Positions 63,525 through 64,000 of a stretch of DNA of 64,000 bases are shown in pieces. The position numbers and the translations under genes are program-made. Where the stretch lies: positions 1 through 64,000 of the forward strand of contig JAKCPI010012453.1 in NCBI GenBank assembly GCA_023213315.1, in the 5' to 3' direction. Source of the stretch: Euborellia annulipes. Taxonomy: Eukaryota > Arthropoda > Insecta > Dermaptera > Anisolabididae. Each line of letters begins with the position of its first letter. Within the stretch, counting starts at the first letter, position 1. The notes below the pieces were generated by a model that saw nothing but the letters and a program-made list of their open reading frames with translations, did no database searches and had not been told where the DNA came from.

Positions 63525-64000
63525 TAATATATAGTAAGAGAAAGTATTGGAATCATGTCGAGATTTTGATGGGTTTGAGGCCCCAGAATCCAAAAAAAAG
63601 TGGTTTTTGCGATATGGTCTGTCTGAACAAAATATCTTAAGAACGAAAAGAGCTAGGAGGTTGAAATTTTACATTTAAGTTAGACATCCCCCTGAGACTT
63701 GGAAAGAAGCTTTTGAATAAATTTCGGCCAAAGAGTACTAGTACTTTATTGATGCACAAGTGGTAAAGGCGAGCAAATGCATCAAATTTATTCTTGCTCA
63801 TTGGAAATTTTCAAATTTCCCTCTCCCGCTCCACTTCCTGTAACACTAGCCAATCAGCGAGAGAACAGGCACATACACACAGGGACAGGAAGTCAGCGGC
63901 TAGCGCTTTATATAGTAATGATCTTTTTCAGATTTTTCCATTTTCTCAAAATTAATGATTAAAATTCAAAATTCAATTATTTTTTATACCAGATTAAAAA
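63525..64000 (-). repeat. Repeat family A, copy 5, truncated by the window end
   Basis: It has AGTAAGAGAAAGTATTGG, GTCGAGATTTTGATGG, AAGAACGAAAAGAGCTAGGA, CATTTAAGTTAGACATCCCC and AGTACTAGTAC. Family D repeat sequence (63765-63925) is inserted after TTGATGCA. The expected hairpin end lies beyond 64000. Confidence 0.65.
63765..63925 (+). repeat. Repeat family D, copy 2
   Basis: It contains GCGAGCAAATGCATCA, ATTTATTCTTGCTCAT, CTCCCGCTCCACTTCCTG, CCAATCAGCGAGAGAACAGG and AGTCAGCGGCTAG. It is clearly an insertion, because the family A sequence resumes on both sides. A CCAAT motif lies within it. Confidence 0.55.

Larger units (their letters stand above)
41386..64000. other. No convincing gene; repeat-rich DNA or a long upstream CAP gene intron
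   Basis: Over about 22.6 kb I found no exon chain. The parts not covered by listed repeats (41.4-43.0, 43.6-44.9, 45.4-47.6, 48.6-49.9, 53.1-54.9, 55.4-56.1 and 61.5-62.0 kb) are A/T-rich with homopolymer runs. A moderately GC patch at 52370-52480 is unexplained. Since the CAP gene lacks its upstream start, part of this may be its intron. Confidence 0.55.

Overview
The window is AT-rich eukaryotic nuclear DNA, most likely from an arthropod and possibly a crustacean; the species call is only an inference. Genes are split by GT/AG introns, a UDP-glycosyltransferase carries the QGG form of its signature that is common in arthropods, and the spaces between genes are packed with hAT, PIF/Harbinger-like, mariner and Transib-type DNA transposon remains and tRNA-derived SINEs. 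No prokaryotic operon, rRNA operon or CRISPR array is present. Exon borders were read by eye from splice sites, open frames and intron phases.

Layout. 1-2840: repeats only. 2841-14601 (minus): a complete 11-exon family-35 beta-galactosidase of about 650 residues. 14602-16704: repeats. 16705-22077 (minus): a complete 6-exon UDP-glycosyltransferase of about 538 residues. 22078-24119: nested transposons. 24120-24669, perhaps to 25319 (minus): the 3' part of a membrane-protein gene I cannot identify firmly. 24670-30057: foldbacks, a tRNA-like sequence and degenerate repeats. 30058-40905 (minus, 5' end not found): a GAPR-1-like gene with two CAP domains. About 41.4-64 kb: no convincing gene; repeats, or a long upstream intron.

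The identified genes have unrelated jobs (lysosomal or secreted glycosidase, ER glycosyl transfer, CAP-domain protein), so no shared pathway is implied, although all lie on the minus strand.

Most notable observations: (1) a dispersed family of hammerhead-ribozyme-like motifs (CTGANGA - hairpin - GAAACGTY), all with one extra A/T before stem II; (2) a 3557-bp Transib-type element (CACAGTG ends, CGACG 5-bp target duplication) that split a SINE; (3) a possible stop-codon readthrough in the CAP gene, where one TAG is followed by 88 open codons of unusually GC-rich sequence; (4) two CAP domains with identical intron positions and phases; (5) a near-perfect 114-bp-arm palindrome beside an eight-copy 99-bp tandem array; (6) many transposon insertions with exact target duplications, nested up to three deep.
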